64,000 nucleotides of DNA from the NCBI GenBank assembly GCA_024291935.2, contig JAGTYA010000026.1, positions 10,086,001 to 10,150,000 on the forward strand, read 5' to 3'. The translations under genes were made by a program, and so were the position numbers. Source of the stretch: Okapia johnstoni. Taxonomy: Eukaryota; Chordata; Mammalia; Artiodactyla; Giraffidae. Under the pieces are notes generated by a model, which saw only the letters and a program-made list of their open reading frames with translations, had not been told where the DNA came from and did no database searches. Of this stretch, positions 61,120 to 64,000 are shown piece after piece; the stretch's first letter is position 1; each line of letters opens with the position of its first letter.

Positions 61120-63239
61120 TCAGTCACACAGGCGGTAGAAATGGAAGTAGTAGTCCGTGGCAGGCCGGACCGGGGCCTCCGCGCTGCAGTTGGCCTGACC
61201 CTGGGTGGAAGAGCAGGGGGAACCAGTGAAGTGGCTCCAAGGTCGGGCAGGAGGCGGTCCCCCTGCTAACGTCATCGCCTGACTCTGCCCCAGGTCCCAC
61301 CATGTGCTCTTCAACGCCACCCCCCCACTTCTCCAAGCCCCACACTGAATGTCTCCGGGAGGTGGGGTGCCCTGCTCACCAGCAATGCCACCCGGAAGTG
61401 GTTACTGGCCAGGGAGGTGCCCTGAATCTGCAGTGGGAAGGACAGGATGAAAGTTACTGGCCACTGACCCCATACAGTCCACGGAATTCTCCAGGTGCCC
61501 TTTCCCTGGGGAGGGAGGGGGAACCCAGGAAGATTGCAGGTCAGGACAGTGGCACAGACCCCAGCCCTGGAGGACACATGTTCTGCTTTGCAGGAGCCCT
61601 CATCTGCCATGTGCCATCTGAGGGTCCATGGCCTCCTGTCTCTCACCCGTCCTCTCACCACTGTGCTCTGGGCCCATGGAAGTGTTTCACTAAGCCCGAC
61701 GAGTCGGCAAGAAGAAACTGCCTTAACTTGTGCTGAGTGTCACGTGGCCAGAGAGGAGCTGGACAGTGACTGGGTCCCAGCCGCCTGGTTCCCAGACCAG
61801 CAGGCAGCCCCCTCCATGCACCCCAAGACCTTCCAAAGTCACAGATGGGACCGGGTCACCTCCCCCACCCGAGCCTGAGGTCCAGCCTCCTTCCCGGCTC
61901 CTCTGAGGCATGACCCTTGCCATGTTTCCAACTCTGCTGGCATGCCATGCTCTCCCTGGGGTGGCCCGGCTGCTGTACACGCTGTTCCCCAACTCCTGGG
62001 ATGCTGTCCCCTTTCCTTCCCCCAGCTGATCCCACATCATCCTTTAGGTCTCATCTTAATCAAGCATGACCTGCAGGCAGGCGTCCTGACCCTGTGACCA
62101 GACAAGATCAGCTCTTCCTGCTGGGCTCCCAGGACACCCTCTGTCTCCTCCATTGTGCTCACCCCAGGCTAGGCCTTGGGCAGGGCAGGACAGAGCCGGG
62201 AGACACTCACCATGGAGGGGTTGCGTGCACACCCCCTCCCTGGGGCACAGAGGCCCAGGTCCCAAAGGGTCCCTTGTGGAGACGCCTTTGCTCTGACCCT
62301 GTCCCGCTCCTCACCCACTTAGGGGCTCAGTTGTGCCAGCTAGAGGAAGCTCCAGCCTGGCAGGCCCACGGGTTCTGCATCGCCCCCTACCTGGGTGTCC
62401 TGGTGGGTGTGAAGGCTCTGTGGAAAGCCTCCCTCTTCGCACGGCTCCTCCTTTGACATCAGGCTGCACAGCACCACGGACACGGGGGACGAGGAGCTGG
62501 GGAAGGCCCAGTCGGCGGGGAATTGGGGTTCTGAGCTCCTCCACCCCAGCCCCCTCCCAGCCAGCCCTCCACTCGGCCTCCCTCTTCCCACTGAAACTGG
62601 CCACTGAATCCTCTTGGCCAGTCTACGACGCGCGGCCATCAAGGCCCTCGATGGCTACAAACTCCTTCCCATCCCCCGTCCCACACGCTCTTCACAGCCC
62701 ATTTCACGGATGAGGAGCTGAGGCTCAGAGACTGCCAGGTCACACAGTCAGTGAAGCACGGAGCGGGCAGGAGAGCCAGAGCCCCCCTTAGCCCCTTCCC
62801 CAAGTCGCTGGGACCACCACGCCCCCATCCCCCGCACCGGCACTCACTTCATCTGCAGAGTCAGGCGGAGGTGCAGGGGGGTGCTGCTGCTGATGGGGAT
62901 GTGGTAGGTGATGTTTCCAGGCCTGAAAGGGTCAAGCTGGCTCCTCAGCCCAAGAGTACCCTGCCACCCCACGCCTAACGCCCATCAATTCCTCAGCCCC
63001 CAGACTAGAGGGGAGCCCTTCGAGGGCCTGCAAGGGGCTGCCCCGCCTTGTGAGGGAACTTCCTCCCTGAGGGGAGCAAGATCCTGTCCCCTGGTGTCAT
63101 GTCACCTGAGGGAACCCGTCCTGGGGGGTGTTGGGAGGCAGCCAAACCTACCTGCAGGCATCCTCTGAAGCACAGTACTGGGAAGTAATGGGCATCGAAT
63201 TCTCCAGCACCTGGATGGAGGTCAGGGATGGCACTGGGT
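61120..63239 (-). CDS. MYRF: Myelin regulatory factor, last five coding exons (partial; 5' part beyond window)
   Basis: MYRF is an ER-anchored transcription factor that self-cleaves to release a trimeric DNA-binding part controlling oligodendrocyte myelin genes. Only the C-terminal luminal region is here. Exons on the - strand: 63239-63152, 62922-62848, 62496-62391, 61421-61380 (or from 61427) and 61200-61120. All have AG/GT borders and the phases join (2+2, 1+2, 1, 0, 0). Readable pieces: [71 protein letters not shown], and the conserved end [13 protein letters not shown] followed by TGA. The fourth exon encodes only 14-16 residues and looks about 11 residues shorter than the human one. Gene symbol rests on the C-terminal match and the conserved neighbours. 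Confidence 0.9.
61466..61495 (-). repeat. MYRF: Short Bov-tA-like remnant next to MYRF penultimate exon
   Basis: 'gaccccatacagtccacgg' followed by 'aattctccagg' matches the antisense Bov-tA phrase found complete at 59343-59379 and 26217-26252. It is only about 30 bp and lies about 40-70 bp upstream of the exon in the MYRF reading direction. Confidence 0.5.
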
Positions 63240-64000
63240 CTGCAAGGAGAGAGGCCGTTGGGGCAGGAAGGAGAGTGACAAGTCAGGACACAAATGAGAA
63301 GGAGTCAAATCTTCCCTTGCCCGACTTGGATCAGTCATTCACACTTTAGCATGAATAAGTTTCAGGTTATTCTTTCCAGCTCCCACTTAGACTGAGGTCA
63401 CACCACCACCTTCCCCAGCAGCCCCAGGACTCCCCAGTTCACATGAGCCCAAGGTCTGCCTCCTTGATGGACCCAAAACACCCAGGAGCAGGGATGGATC
63501 TTCCACACCCCCTGCCAGGAGCGTCCAGGAGCCCACTCTTTAGGACTCTGCTCCTGACTGCACACATTTCTCCCCAACTCGGGGCTCAGGAATGTCAAGT
63601 TGGTAGCTTGAAGTCAGCCATGGTAGGAGTATTCCCACACACAAATCAGGGCCCTGCTTTCCTTCAGAGACTCAACTTCCATGTCACCCCCTTCAGGGAC
63701 GCCTCCCCTGATGACTTCCCCACCTCAGTCCAGATTCCGTGCCCTCTCCAGTAGCCAAGCCGTCTCTGTGTACCCTCAGGACAGGTGAAGGGAACCTCGC
63801 CACACTGCTGTTTTGTCTGTGAGCCCTTGGGGGCAGGGCTCATCTGTCTCCATCACCCCCGGGTGCCCTGTACAGAGCCAGCCACAGAGCAGGGGCCCAG
63901 GAAATGGAGCCAGGTGAGCATCTACCTCGTGGGGTTTCCCCATCACTTTGAACTTTAATCTCAGCAAAGCAGTTTGGAAGCTTTTTTTTTTTTTTTTTCT
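63240..64000 (-). other. MYRF: MYRF intron (partial)
   Basis: No exon is recognised upstream of 63239 on the - strand. The window ends in a poly-T run (about 63982-63999), probably the tail of an antisense retroposon cut by the window edge. Confidence 0.5.

Noticed and set aside
62340..62642. Longer MYRF exon extending upstream to about 62530 ([11 protein letters not shown]...)
   Set aside because: The acceptor TTCCCCAG at 62497-62498 gives the correct phase with the preceding exon and the conserved start SSSPVSVV; the upstream acceptors are purine-rich or out of phase.

Overview
This is nuclear DNA from a ruminant, most likely a bovid of cattle type. The evidence is dense ruminant-specific retroposons (BovB/RTE LINEs, Bov-tA and Bov-A2 SINEs, tRNA-derived CHR-type SINEs, bovid L1 3' ends, ruminant ERV LTRs) plus intron-containing mammalian genes. 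The gene block FADS1 - FEN1 - TMEM258 - MYRF is the one known from human 11q12.2 and, by established synteny, cattle chromosome 29. It is shown here in the orientation where FADS1 and TMEM258 lie on the + strand and FEN1 and MYRF on the - strand.

Layout. (1) 1-33,400 has no host gene that I can support. It is a retroposon graveyard: L1 with nested BovB and SINEs (1-2,470), LTRs near 5.5, 14.8 and 24 kb, a Tigger-like DNA transposon at 19.5 kb, BovB fragments at 0.1, 10.9, 18.2-19.3 and 22.4 kb, and a long, almost open BovB at 28.8-31.35 kb split by one clean later insertion. Three short inverted repeats occur here; the one at 7.70-8.79 kb has arms of 213 bp without a visible mismatch. No FADS2 exon is present. 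(2) 33.4-47.55 kb is the CpG-rich promoter and complete 12-coding-exon FADS1 (441 codons), with a miR-1908-like hairpin in intron 1. (3) 47.5-49.7 kb is repeat-rich intergenic sequence. (4) 49.69-54.29 kb is FEN1 on the - strand, its whole 380-codon ORF in one exon. (5) 54.0-54.6 kb is a compact bidirectional promoter shared with TMEM258. (6) 54.6-58.25 kb is TMEM258 (79 codons, 3 coding exons). (7) 61.1-63.24 kb holds the last five coding exons of MYRF on the - strand, convergent with TMEM258; the rest of MYRF lies beyond 64 kb.

Roles. FADS1 is the delta-5 fatty-acid desaturase, FEN1 the flap endonuclease of replication and base-excision repair, TMEM258 a small oligosaccharyltransferase subunit and MYRF a membrane-bound myelin transcription factor. 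They form a conserved linkage block, not a pathway. I see no CRISPR, operon or clearly new multi-gene system. The most notable signals are the near-intact BovB frame and its nested chimeric retrocopy, the 213-bp inverted repeat, the enlarged gap between FADS1 and FADS2, the altered miR-1908 seed, and a rearranged MYRF penultimate exon.
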